From: Antedon mediterranea
Lineage: Eukaryota > Echinodermata > Crinoidea > Comatulida > Antedonidae
Assembly: GCF_964355755.1 (NCBI RefSeq)
Contig: NC_092676.1
Location: forward strand, 18,584,288-18,648,287
Direction: 5' to 3'
Length of the DNA: 64,000 nt
Shown here: positions 1 to 10,590 of the stretch, in pieces
Layout of the letters: the number at the start of each line of letters is the position of its first letter
Position numbering within the stretch: the stretch's first letter is position 1
Notes under the pieces: generated by a model
Told to the model about the DNA's origin: nothing
Databases searched by the model: none
Seen by the model: the letters and a program-made list of their open reading frames with translations, nothing else
Program-made: the position numbers and the translations under genes

Positions 1-1280
1 TGTGTTGGTAACTAAGTTTATTGCATTATAATCAGTAATATACAATCTAATATTGTGTTCCAAAATGAGATATAGTAACATTTATGTTTGCAATAAATGT
101 GATAGGTAAAACAAAAAAATTCACATTTTCTACTTGTTAACAGTTAAATATCAGTCACAATAGAACCCCTCGTTTTTTGCCATTTTTGGAGAAAAATAGA
201 CAGCGGCGACTGAAAATCAGGGCGACAAAAAAGTATGGCATATATTTTTGTCATAAATATAGCAAGCTACTTTTATATCAAAAACACTAAACTACCGATT
301 ATCCATTTGTCTCTGCAGTCTTAAACAATTATCTTTTAAGAAGAGTTACACCTGCATGTCTTAAGAGGGCCAGTTGTACACAAGAGGTTCACATAGGGTG
401 AAAATATATATTTATTTTATAAAATTGGAAGTAAAAATAATTGGTAATTCAAAATAATCAGCTATAAATTTTAAAACATTCTTATGCTCGAATATGAAAA
501 CCATGTTTAACTATTTGGACTTTAATAATGCATTTGTTTTTTTAAACACAAGCTGAAAAATCTGAACATTTATAACATAAGAACATCGAGACTGAGTTCA
601 ATTTTACAATGAGTTTATGTCTGTGGGTAATCGCCACCTAATCAAAACTGTGTATCTGATTTTGCCCAATTTCCTGACGAGTCAATCATTTTTACCTGTA
701 GGGAATTCATAGAACATTAGGTTTTGATAGTTGTACAAAATCCTGAGATACTGTTATTAGGAATGGTATTATTGTCTTTTAACGAAAACACCTGATGTTG
801 GCGTTATTGGACGGTGATGATCATAATGTGATGTTTAGTTAATCAAGCATAGTGTGATTGATGTTAAAATCGTTATCTCCCGCTCACCAAGATGTTATTG
901 CCATGACATCATAGGCAGAAAAACTCTGCAGTATCACGTATACGCAGTTAGCTGTTAAACGAAACGCGTGGATTGTGGCCGAATTGAAAACAGAAGTTCC
1001 TATTACAGCCTTCTCGCTGGGCAGTGGTAAGCCCTCGGCTATATGGACTGCTAACTGGGTATGGAATGCTAATTCCAGGGTCATTATAACTCAACTATTA
1101 CAAGACCTATTTTTCTTGAAGAAGCTACATGCTAATGGTGTTTTCGAGAGCTTACTGATAACGCTACCAAGTGGATATTTACCTTCATAAAATTACTAGC
1201 ATACTTTTACTGATAAAGAAAATGTTAGTACTATGATTATAAGAAACAGTTGCTGAGATTTCTTTGAGGGATTTTAGAGC
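1..1280. other. 5' upstream region, no recognised gene
   Basis: No convincing exon was found. The stretch about 860-1180 is visibly less AT-rich than its surroundings and contains a TGACATCA motif near 903, so it could hold promoter or 5' UTR sequence for candidate exon 1A. This is inference from position and composition. Open frames on both strands overlap each other here and show no domain. Confidence 0.3.
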
Positions 1281-1308
1281 ATGGATTTGTTTCAACCAGA
1301 ACCGAAAT
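1281..1308 (+). CDS. Dmd: Candidate alternative first coding exon 1A
   Basis: A short open stretch starts at ATG 1281 in good initiation context (A at -3, G at +4), with a TAG stop immediately upstream in frame. It runs nine codons plus one base to a GTAAGT donor at 1309. Its last base T joined to AT of exon 2 makes a tyrosine codon, giving MDLFQPEPKY followed by [10 protein letters not shown]. In human muscle dystrophin exon 1 likewise ends in phase 1 and the joined residue is also tyrosine before EREDVQKKTF. That agreement in phase, size (28 against 31 coding bases in human) and residue is the support. It is still a very short ORF and could be chance. It would be the most distal of three candidates, 9.2 kb upstream of exon 2. 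Confidence 0.42.
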
Positions 1309-3819
1309 GTAAGTATTTTAACTTGTGTGGAACACACACTGTTGGAGATACAAGCAAGAATCATATTTCTGTCCATTAAAGTTATTAATATCACTTTTAT
1401 ATCAATAGGGAATTCGTTGGTATCAAACACGTTGAATGTGAGAATGATGTAGAAAAAAAAAGTCTACCAGTATTTTGTATGAATTGAGTAATAATATGAT
1501 CTAACAATTGTATATCTACTTTCCAATTATAAGAAAATACTGATAATATGCTGTTAGAGTATTGTAAACATTATTTAGATACTTAACTACAATATTAATA
1601 ATTTTTTAGTTTCTCTAGGTCATTCTCCTTTTGTTAACTTTATTTCATGCAAAATTATCAGGAACCTAGATCCCTGTGTGTATAAGGAGACTGATTTTAG
1701 TTTTTGTAAGTTTTATATACCATAGTTTTGAATAGGGACAAACCTCTAAATGATTCATGTAAAATATTAATACACAACATCTGAGATAAGTTGACAAAAG
1801 TCAGAGGTTGAACTACAACAGATGTAAAAGTGGGTGCAGTGCGTTTAAACTTTATCTGGTGATAACATTTTGGCTCAATTGGTTTCTTGAAGTGATTCAG
1901 TAGGTGATTAATTAAAATCTCACTTATATCTTTCGTCTCAAGCATTCCTGTTAAGAAGAAACAACTGATTTTTAAAATGTCAATAAATTAAACCAAATAT
2001 TTGATATCCACATAGCCTACTATTGGTTTAAATTAAAGATGTACCTTTCTGTTGTTCTGTTGTTTATAATATCAACTAAAAAGAAAACTGTTTATTTAGG
2101 ATGGTCACCTCTGTTGGTAGTTAGCACCACATGTCATAAGACCCACCACCTATTAACGAACCAGCCACATCATGTCATTGTTCATTACTTCGATGTCCAG
2201 TTTAATTGACAACATGACTTATCTTCCTTTGGGATTGACCTCATATGTATTAAATTAAAGTACTGAAATTCATCACAAATTTTGAAAAACTTCTGTTTTG
2301 ATAAGTTGTATAAGGCTTGTTAATTTTATAGATGTACATGTTTTATCTAGTATGCATCTGGAATCATCATTGTATTCAAGATATTAAATGCAGTATATCT
2401 TACAAATTATCAAATCACCATGAAATAAAAAAAAGATACACCTATAAAAAAAACTTAAATCTAAAGTTCTCTCCTAAAACATGAAAAATAAAGATGAATG
2501 AAATCAAACTTGGAACACATGCCATTTTGTAGTTTAGTCTAGTTTTACAAAATAAGTAGACATGATGATATCATATCACTACCATAATTGAGCACACCAC
2601 GTTATTTGGTCACACAATAACATTTGATAATAGGTAGACATAGCTTTAATTTGGTAAAGTTATTCAATTAGTTTTATCGGTTATACAAAAAAAATGATTT
2701 TGCAAACTTATAAAAAAATAACTGGAATTACATTGAACATCTTTCAAACAACGTGCTTATAATTTGTTTTCTTTGAAATAATGGATTATGACGGCACATA
2801 ACTAGCCATAAATCTAAAAGTACCTTCTAAATTAATACTAACAACAAATGCGTCACGCTCATTATATTCATGAAAATTTGTAATGTTGCCAAATACTCTT
2901 ACTGCATTCACAAATAAAAATAATTTGTACGAAAATGTTTAATTTAAAGTAGAAAAAATTAGTTTGAATAAGAATTTGAAGTTGGAAGCAAGGAAAAAAA
3001 TATGGTACGTGATGGCTATTTGCTGCCCTCACAAATTAAACTAAGTTGTAAGGAATTGTTTAATAGGGAGCATGTTAAAAGGAATAGGAATTTGATGTTG
3101 GGAACTAGGAAAAAAAAGATAATTTTATTTTAAATCAAGGATTTGAGATTTGAAGGGATAATCTAATTATAGATTAACATTTGATGTGAACCTAGAGATT
3201 TTGGATTGAAATTTAATCTGTTTTGCCATTGAATTAATCATTATGGGCAAAATAATGTATTATAATGTAATCATAGGTAAAATCAAATTCCTATGGTTCT
3301 TCTATAATTATTCTGATTGAAGGGCACATAGCATTAAATTAATCCATTATACTGATTTGGGGGCCTACTGGTGCGTAAGTAACAACTGACAATAGACGTT
3401 TTATTGGATTTCATTGAATAATTATTAGTGTGGAAGAATTAACCCATGACAAAAGCTGCTGGAGCTATAAGACTAATCAGTAATGTGCATGAAAACCGGT
3501 TTTTCATTTCATTATTTTGTTAAACACACAATGGGGTATATTTGCGGGAATATTTACAATTGATGAAACGGTATACGAAATGTTGTTCTAATTGTGAATT
3601 TCGATTCATTGTTACGTTAAAGTCGATTGTATTATCAGTGAGTATCAGCAGGCTGTAGTGCCAGCAACAAATTTTAGACTTGCAGTACCGTATTTGTTTT
3701 ATAATTCCAAAACGGAAGATCGCCACTACTTTGTGCACTGAATTAATTTGGATTATGTAAAGAAGATTGGATACTACTGTATAATAATTATTTTTTGTTT
3801 GCTATCTCATCATTTTAAA
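1309..3819. other. Non-coding stretch, only a minor internal duplication
   Basis: AT-rich DNA with no recognised gene. A segment of about 35 bp near 2966-3000 (GAATTTGAAGTTGGAAGCAA) recurs in diverged form near 3080-3115, 117 bp apart. Nothing else stands out. Confidence 0.4.
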
Positions 3820-3865
3820 ATGGATTTTTATTTTGAGAATAAGATGAGGTCCTCTTGGAAAAAGG
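3820..3865 (+). CDS. Dmd: Candidate alternative first coding exon 1B
   Basis: ATG at 3820 (A at -3, G at +4) opens 15 codons plus one base, ending at a GTAAGT donor at 3866. The last base G joined to exon 2 gives aspartate, so the protein would start MDFYFENKMRSSWKKD and continue EREDIQ. A second in-frame ATG lies at 3844. The frame is open back to a TGA at 3739 without another ATG. Phase and donor are right for splicing to exon 2 at 10529. Vertebrate dystrophin uses several first exons that all splice into exon 2 in this phase, so this could be one isoform start. No promoter motif was recognised, and the short length leaves chance as an alternative. Confidence 0.4.
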
Positions 3866-4426
3866 GTAAGTCTGTTAGGAAGACACTGACATGTATGTTT
3901 TTATTTATGTAATGTAGGCTTGGCTTAACTTTGTCCTATGCACGCTTAAGCTGATCACTGTATATATCCAAACTTCAGCCAACGTACACCTCTGTATCGT
4001 TAACCTTTAATTAAACAATTTGTATTATTTCCTTACGGTCTTTGTTTTAATGGTAAAGCTTTATTATTTTTTCCATACCATCTTTACCCAACTTTTCCTT
4101 GATACGTTCTTGTCGCCTTCTCTGTCAGATCATTGCTGCTGTTTCCGCACTAAAATATATGGAGGACGCACCTTTTTATTTTTTGCATCCTCTTCTTTAG
4201 GAAAAACTTCCATCTTTTATAAACATTCATCCACTTTTTGATTCATTTAAAATAAATTTTTAAAAACTCATTTATTTAGCAAATTTCACAATGTGCCTTT
4301 CACCATTTTTGGAATTGGCGTATATAAATGTTTGATTATTATTTAACTCTGATGGGTTTCAGAGGTACATCCGATGTATGTTTTACTCTGATAGGTTTCA
4401 GAATGTTAGACAAGCACTTCAGTTTT

Positions 4427-4600
4427 CAATTCAATTCAATTTATTTCCACAATACACAATAACATACAGGATAATAAATACAATGAAGTAATCATGTGGG
4501 GAGAGGGTCATAAGTCAGAAAGAAGTTTGACCCACCCCAAGATACATTTTAATGTACCATCCAATTCGTATTTAAAAATACGAATTGGATGGTTAACCAG
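4427..4600 (-). mobile_element. 3' end of a CR1/L2-type LINE (minus orientation), with palindrome
   Basis: The plus strand reads TTCAATTCAATTCAATTTAT and then TTTCCACAATACAC. Its complement is the AATAAATTGAATTGAATTG type of short-repeat 3' tail found at the ends of many invertebrate non-LTR elements. No RT coding was recognised next to it, so it would be a severely 5'-truncated copy. A near-perfect palindrome follows at 4556-4593. Confidence 0.45.
4556..4593. repeat. Near-perfect 38-bp palindrome
   Basis: The left arm is ACCATCCAATTCGTATTT and the right arm is its exact reverse complement, 18 bp each, separated by AA. It lies between candidate exons 1B and 1C. Confidence 0.95.
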
Positions 4601-5356
4601 TGTATTTTGTTTGCATTTGAAAGCAGAACAAGATTCTAACTCTTTACTGAATCATGGCAAGAAAAGTTATTTTTTCATGTTTATATTTGACTGTTATTTG
4701 TGCTTATATTGTTTGTTGCCATTTATGACGGCCAGCAACCATTCATTATTGATTTATTGAAGTAATTAAACATGACACTTTGATAACGATCTTGTGGACT
4801 AATTAAAAAGATGAATACCGGTATATTGAGGAAATTATGAATAATTTTTACATTATAGTAATTCCATAACATTATGATGTAAATTTTGTATGTATGTAAT
4901 TAGGTTAGAATCGTCCTCATACTTAATTGGAAATGGAGGAAATTGAGATTTAAGGCTTTTACAGAACCATGAAGCTAGTAGCAGTACAGCATCTACCCAG
5001 ATCAACACACATGAGATAATCCCTTATTTTGAATAGTTCGCTAAAACGCGCATATGCAACAGCTTTACATTATATACCGATTTACGTCCCATCTAAAGGA
5101 CGAGGCAAAGAGAATATTTAAAGCTTATTAAGGGTACAATCATTAGGTCTCTCACATTCTAGTTTTCTAATGTAACGTTTTATCTATAGTACCTGTGTGT
5201 TTCTCCCATCCAGGTTACCAGGTTCAATTTTGCTAATTTCGGTGATCCGATTAAAACCAGTATTTCAATGTGATAGTAGATATAGCTTTTTTTTTAATGG
5301 TAGATAATTCATTATCAGTACATATCGAAAAGAAAGCAGAACCCTGAGTATTTCTT

Positions 5357-6612
5357 CTCATTAATTAATGATTATGAGGATCAGTAGTGTAGTGTGACAA
5401 TCAATTCAATGACAATATTGGAAAATACAATTCCATACACAATAATGTTCATATATTTCATTCAACAAAAAAAGTCTACTACAACTAACTACTGCCCTTG
5501 AATGACCAAAATTTGAAACAAAAAAAAAATATTAAAAAATATACTAGAGTGGACATATTTTGCATATTGCCCAGGGAAATGTAAAATATAATTTTTAGCT
5601 ACTAGATTGAGTTAAATTGGCATATGTTAATATACAGTATATATATCATATATCAACAAATAAAATTAAAAAAATTTTAAAAGTAAAATAACAAATTAAA
5701 ACATTGTCAAAAGACTAGTAACAATTGGGAAAGGTAAGTAGAATCTAGAAGATCGGTTGAGGTGGCAGTTGTCAGATAAAATAGTAACACATTTCATATA
5801 TTGTAGATAAACATGGTCATTTGTTTCTAATAGTACGTACCTTGTAATTTTTTCCAGCTGAATAAACCTATTTAAATGCAATTGTAATTTGTATATCATT
5901 TTTATGATAATATCTATATATAACACTGGTAATTAAAGTTATCACGATGAGGTGATTATGATGTGTTTGATTCACATTACATTTTGTGTAAGATATGTCT
6001 TAATAGAAGGAAATTACTGCATATTATATATATATATATAAACAAATCAGGCAAAGAACATTAATTCTAAACCGCCCGGTGATATACTGAAATTTAATTA
6101 ATTTGAAACGATAAAGATGAGGAAATCTGTAAGAATGAGAAAAAGTCGCCCCAACCGAGACTCAAACTCAGACCGCCTGCTTGATATGCAGATGTCCTTA
6201 ACCATTAGAACACTGGGGCTTTCATGGTATTGTTTAAACTCGAAATTTATATATATATATATATATCTCCAATCTGCAGACGGTACTGTTTCGATCTTAT
6301 TAGATCTCGTCATATATATATTAACATCTGCCAATTTAACATAACACATTTATATTTTACATTTTCGTGGGCAATATGAAAAATGTCCCACGTAATATTT
6401 AAAAAAAATAGTTTTTGGTCATTCAAGTCAGTATTCTGTTTTCAAAAGTACCTTTGCAATGTATGATAATTGTATTTTATATGGATTTTGTTTTGTTGAA
6501 TAAAATATATGAACATTATTGTGTATGGAATTGTATTTTCCCAATATTGTCATTGAATATATTGATTGTTATACTACACTACTGATCATCATCATAATCA
6601 TCAATTAATGAG
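5357..6612. repeat. 1.26-kb structure with ~300-bp inverted arms (possible foldback or DNA transposon)
   Basis: The segment 5357-5650 is matched in reverse complement by 6309-6612. Matching blocks, in order from the outside, are CTCATTAATT, ACTACACTACTGATC (as complement), AATGACAATATTGG, CAATTCCATACACAATAATG, CTTGAATGACCAAAA, GCATATTGCCCA, AAATGTAAAATATAA and TTAAATTGGCA. Arms have diverged, with indels. The 0.66-kb loop contains a tRNA-like sequence (6147-6219). No transposase frame is visible and no clear target-site duplication was seen, so it may be a non-autonomous element or an old inverted duplication. Confidence 0.8.
6147..6219 (-). tRNA. tRNA-Arg-like sequence with odd anticodon loop (pseudogene or atypical gene)
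   Basis: On the minus strand 73 nt start GCCCCAGTGTTCTAATGGTT, closely resembling animal tRNA-Arg. The 7-bp acceptor stem GCCCCAG/TTGGGGC pairs fully (one G-T). The D stem TTCT/AGGA, a 5-bp anticodon stem TCTGC/GCAGG and a T stem CTGAG/CTCGG with loop TTTGAGT can all form. The anticodon loop ATATCAA would give AUC, not an arginine anticodon. The anticodon stem sits one base late, with the variable loop one base short. A TTTTT run, two bases past the end, would terminate RNA polymerase III. A tRNA pseudogene or SINE head is more likely than a working tRNA. Confidence 0.5.
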
Positions 6613-7494
6613 TGTAGGATAGCATTCACAAGATTTTGTGGTTAATTTTTGTCTACAAATTTCAGAGATTTAAATTGTGGATATTAAAAAGCTTAGATTT
6701 AAGATGGTAGTCATGGAAACTAATATTTGTTTAATCATGGGATTTATTGGTTTAATTTGGCTAACTCTCAACTGTCTATTTGAAAATATATAAATAGAAG
6801 TTAATAGTCATTTTGTAAATTTAGTTTAATATGTTAAGACTGCTGGGAACTACTTTAAAGAAAAAAATAATATCGGTATAGTAAAGATTTTAAAAATCAT
6901 CATGTTAGATTTTATTATTGTCTCTATTGTTAAGTTTTAAAGGACAGACAAAAAAAATGAAATATATTTGATATATTTAAACTTGCATAAGCATTCCAAA
7001 ACCTATTGAGTTTTTGAGTGGTTTTTGTCACACTTGTCGAAACCTATTATATTACCACTGATAACCAATCTCGTTCATATATCCTAATGCATTTTCATTA
7101 GTGTTTGTAAACAAAGTCTAAAGAGCCTTGTATAATGACTTTTTCTGTCGTTTAACGACCTAAGACAATGAGCGGTTCCACCATCGAACGCCTAATAACT
7201 AGAATCAGCTGCAATTCACCGCATATCAATTTAGCGGTTCTTAAACTAGATGTTTAGGTAAACAGAGAAAATGCATTTGAATTTATGACTCAGTCGTATA
7301 CAGTAGATAGTGGTGTTGAAATCATTGGCATGATTTCTTGTTTTGATATATTCCAGTAGCGAAAATTACTTAATTAATTTATTTTTAGTTTTTGGACTAT
7401 TAGTATAGAATCGGATGAATTATTTTTAAATAATTCTCTAAAGTAAATAGGTCATGCTTTGCTTTAGTTACTTGGTATTTTGTCTGAAAGCTGT

Positions 7495-7580
7495 TTATGG
7501 AGCTTAAACCCACCACCTCCAGCTGATCACTATAATAGTCCAGCATTCATACAGTACCGCTAGACCACCGAGCTTTGTCA
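7495..7580 (-). mobile_element. Decayed tRNA-derived SINE head
   Basis: On the minus strand, GCTCGGTGGTCTAGCGGTA resembles a Pol III box A and GGTGGGTTTAAGCTCC a box B, about 50 bp apart, as in tRNA-derived SINEs. No body or tail was recognised. Confidence 0.4.
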
Positions 7581-8458
7581 AAACATATCTGAATTTCGTA
7601 GTAACTATTATTATTATTTACAGTATTAACTATTGACGGTAATGATGAAACTGTTATTTAAATATCTCCAATCGCATTGTCCAGCAAAACTCCTGAATTT
7701 ACACACACTGGGACGTCAACACCGTTTTGTGTGATGTGCGATGTGTGTAAACAATTGAGTTTTGCTAGCCGATGTGAAAGGGATATACATGTGGCACTTA
7801 GGGTGGCACTAAAACATTCATTGTAACTATATTGACAGTCCAAATGAACATTCCATAGATGAAAGTGATGTTTACACAGTAGTGAAAGGTCTTCCAATGC
7901 AATCCATTGGCTTAGAATTCAATAGAAACATCTTCCAGCTAGGCCAAGTTCATTGTATCATAGTGTCAGATAAAAGAATTGTGAATGGGCAACCAAGCAA
8001 TTTATGCCTTAAAAATCAATAAGATTGCCTAGTGGATAACTCCTTCATTTAACACACAGCCACGAGGGGGCTGTTAGCCTATGTAACAAAGGTTATATGG
8101 TAAATTGTTACCGTAGGTTATTAGCATTTTTTACTCAAGCAGGTTGCTCACAGGAAGATATAATCCGGATTTTAGAAAATGAAAATGTTTAGGCCTAATG
8201 AGGCTTACCTGAGGATGAGAAGAGCAATGTTGATATACTGAGTCTCTGTTTATTCCAATGTTTATATATTGTATACAACCAAGGAGGTATAAGTAGGGTT
8301 AGAATACAAGGAGTGCCTGAGGTAAATTGGCCCCATCAACAGTTTTTACAATTCAAACAAGCTGTAGTCCAGGTCTGAGAATTACTAATTTAACAAACTA
8401 ACGTTTGTGGAATTTTGATTTACAATTACATCTGTAACTCTCACTACTTTATTAAACC

Positions 8459-8531
8459 ATGCAAGAGGAATTGAGATTATCATTTGATAAAAAGGATCGT
8501 GAAGGTCGTCAATTTTGGACAAAAGGCGCAC
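8459..8531 (+). CDS. Dmd: Candidate alternative first coding exon 1C
   Basis: ATG at 8459 (A at -3) follows an in-frame TAA at 8453. It opens 24 codons plus one base to a GTAAGT donor at 8532. The last base C with AT of exon 2 gives histidine before [10 protein letters not shown]. The segment is hydrophilic (starts MQEELRLSFDKKDREGRQ) and less AT-skewed than the DNA around it. It is the candidate closest to exon 2, 2.0 kb upstream. Phase and donor are consistent with a first exon, and it is the longest of the three candidates. No TATA box or CpG-rich promoter was recognised nearby. RNA evidence would decide which of the three starts is used. Confidence 0.42.
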
Positions 8532-9285
8532 GTAAGTTTGACAAAAAAAGTGTGATGGTAGCAATATGACATCATTGGTAGCAACATCATCTTCTTGTCC
8601 ATGGGCACATGGATATTCTAGATATTAGTTCCACGTGAACCTCACTATTGTGCTTCCAGTTTTTCACATATTTTCTTTGGTTACAAGGAAAATTGATCGG
8701 GTGTTTAATATATATTTCTACTTATAATTGTCCATTTTGGTTCCGTTTTTTGCCTCTGCCATGTACGTATGTACTACAATAGTTCCCTGCTGCACAAACC
8801 ATTGCACAAGCAGATGCTGATATAGTTATCCGGACTCAAGAAAAGTGTTTTAATTCGATGACCTAAGATGTCTATTTTCCCCTTTTCTTAAAAGCATTGA
8901 TTTTTACACCCTCCCTGTAAATGGCAGTTGATTAATTTAACTCTGATTTAAAAGGTTCACGTACACGCACATTAATTTTGTTGAATGGAAGTGACAATGC
9001 ATTTATATGTGGTAATGTTGAGCTATTCTCGTAAAGAATTGCTCGATCAATAGATCTAGTTTGCTTTCAATTTCATGTGACGTCGTTGATATACTACATT
9101 GTCAATAGTCTTGATTCAGCTGTTATCTGTCAGGTGATAAAAATATTCTGTCAGGTGTTTAGATAAAAATATTCTTTTGATGTGATGACAATTAAACATT
9201 GTAATGTAATGAGGGACGTAACCACAAATTAATTACAATAATAAAGTAACGTTCTTTTTATATGGTGTTTCTTGTGTAGGGTTTT

Positions 9286-9455
9286 CCTCGAAAGAGGGGT
9301 GTCCCAAAAGAGGGGTCTCCCGGAAGGGGAGTGTCCCAAAAGAAGGGTGTCTCGAAAGAGGAGTGTCCCAAAAGAGGGGTGTCCTGAAAGAAGAGTGTCC
9401 TGAAAGAGGAGTGTCCTGAAAGCGGGGTATCACAAAAGAGCATTGTCATAAAGAA
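9286..9455. repeat. 17-bp minisatellite
   Basis: About ten imperfect copies of a unit like GAAAGAGGGGTGTCCCA lie head to tail, strongly purine-rich on the plus strand. Overlapping open frames on the minus strand here (proline, phenylalanine and threonine repeats) are products of this repeat. It ends 30 bp before a SINE. Confidence 0.9.
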
Positions 9456-9485
9456 GGGTTCTACTAAATCAACGGCACAAATGTG

Positions 9486-9849
9486 GCGAGTGAGTGGCCG
9501 AGTGGTTAAGACAGTGGAACCGTAATTACGTAGCCATAACATTGGCAAGGGTTCGAGACTCACTCGCTCCATGGTTCTGGTGGTAGAACGAGTCTTCTCG
9601 GATAAGGACTATAAACCGTAGGTCCAGTGTACACATAGCTCATGCGCACTTTAAAGAACCTAGTACATCTTTCGAGACGAGTAAGGGGTTACCCCGGTGT
9701 ACTAGTCCACACAAACACAGCCACTGTCACACACAGCCACTGTGCAAATTGGGGCTTGACCGTTTTAGAGGTGTTTACCACCTGTTGGTCCAGATCCTTC
9801 ACTAACTGAGTTAGTGAGAAGTCGAATAAATAAAAAATAAAAAATAAAT
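9486..9849 (+). mobile_element. Full-length tRNA-Leu/Ser-derived SINE (family S1)
   Basis: The head 9486-9567 starts GCGAGTGAGTGGCCGAGTGG. TGGCCGAGTGGTTAAGAC is box A and GGGTTCGAGACTC box B. GCGAGTG and CACTCGC pair as a perfect 7-bp acceptor stem. A body with AAGGACTATAAACCGTAGGT and CACTTTAAAGAACCTAGTAC follows, then an A-rich tail of AATAAA units. Four other copies in the window (16879, 17990, 34272, 63815) support a mobile family. Confidence 0.88.
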
Positions 9850-10528
9850 TATCAACAATTTAAAACTTGAAACCTAAGAATTAAAAGATAAGCTACACTT
9901 AAACTGAAATATTAAGCCAAATAAGATTGATTAAATTATGCAATAGGTAGTATATTTGTGAATATTATAGAAATTCATAATCAACACATAATGACGTAAC
10001 CATGGTAATATTATAAATTAACCTTATTGTCCATGATCTAATTTTTTTGTAGAAAGTATAATTTGAATATAAGCATGACAGGCAGACGTTGAAATGTCAT
10101 GAGCTATTGCAGCAGAATCAATGAGGCGCGACCATTGTCAGAAATATTGCTTCAACTACTTCAAATTCATGTTTTTTTATTGTTCAGAATTGATCATGTG
10201 ATCATGTGATTGCAAATAAATCAGAACATTTCAAAATATGTGTAAAAAATTATGTTTTTTTTACATGAAATTTTACAGGATTGTTTCAAAGAGCATGGCG
10301 TAATGGTAAGGAATATCGGACTAGATTTAGAGACCGATATGTTTAAGACCTTTGTCATATTAAGTACTAAATTTAATATCTATTTCCATCTGTGATATAT
10401 TTATTAAAAATTAATGTCTTTGGGCAGATACCTGTTAAACGGATCACTCTAGGTTGTGATGGCATTTTAAGGATTCAATTCATATACAAAAAAAAACATT
10501 TACATTCAATATTCAATTTCTATTTCAG

Positions 10529-10590
10529 ATGAAAGAGAAGATATACAAAAGAAAACATTTTCCAAGTGGGTGAATGCACAGCTATTAAAG
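10529..10590 (+). CDS. Dmd: Dystrophin homologue exon 2: start of CH1, actin-binding site 1
   Basis: The acceptor is TTTCAG at 10528 and the donor GTAAGC at 10591. The 62 nt encode [20 protein letters not shown] after a split first codon, so the exon needs one base from exon 1 (phase 1) and ends in phase 0. Human DMD exon 2 is also 62 nt, in the same phase and with almost the same peptide. [12 protein letters not shown] is the first helix of CH1 and overlaps actin-binding site 1 as defined in dystrophin and utrophin. Identity over the exon is too high to be chance. Confidence 0.97.

Noticed and set aside
884-1190. Overlapping frames of 66 and 71 codons on opposite strands
   Set aside because: No domain, no splice-site support, and both strands open over the same bases; more likely promoter or UTR sequence.
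3375-5738. Other GTAAGT sites (near 3375 and 5733) as first-exon donors
   Set aside because: In the required phase each meets an in-frame stop before any upstream ATG.
6098-6349. Frames of 75-83 codons on both strands
   Set aside because: They overlap the tRNA-like sequence, an AT dinucleotide run and the right inverted arm; not protein-like.
9233-9572. Minus-strand frames with PLFxDTPLxGH-like repeats
   Set aside because: Translation of the 17-bp minisatellite running into the SINE head.
10295-10360. tRNA-like box A (TGGCGTAATGG) with a weak box B
   Set aside because: The rest of the tRNA fold could not be recovered; too decayed to list as a SINE.
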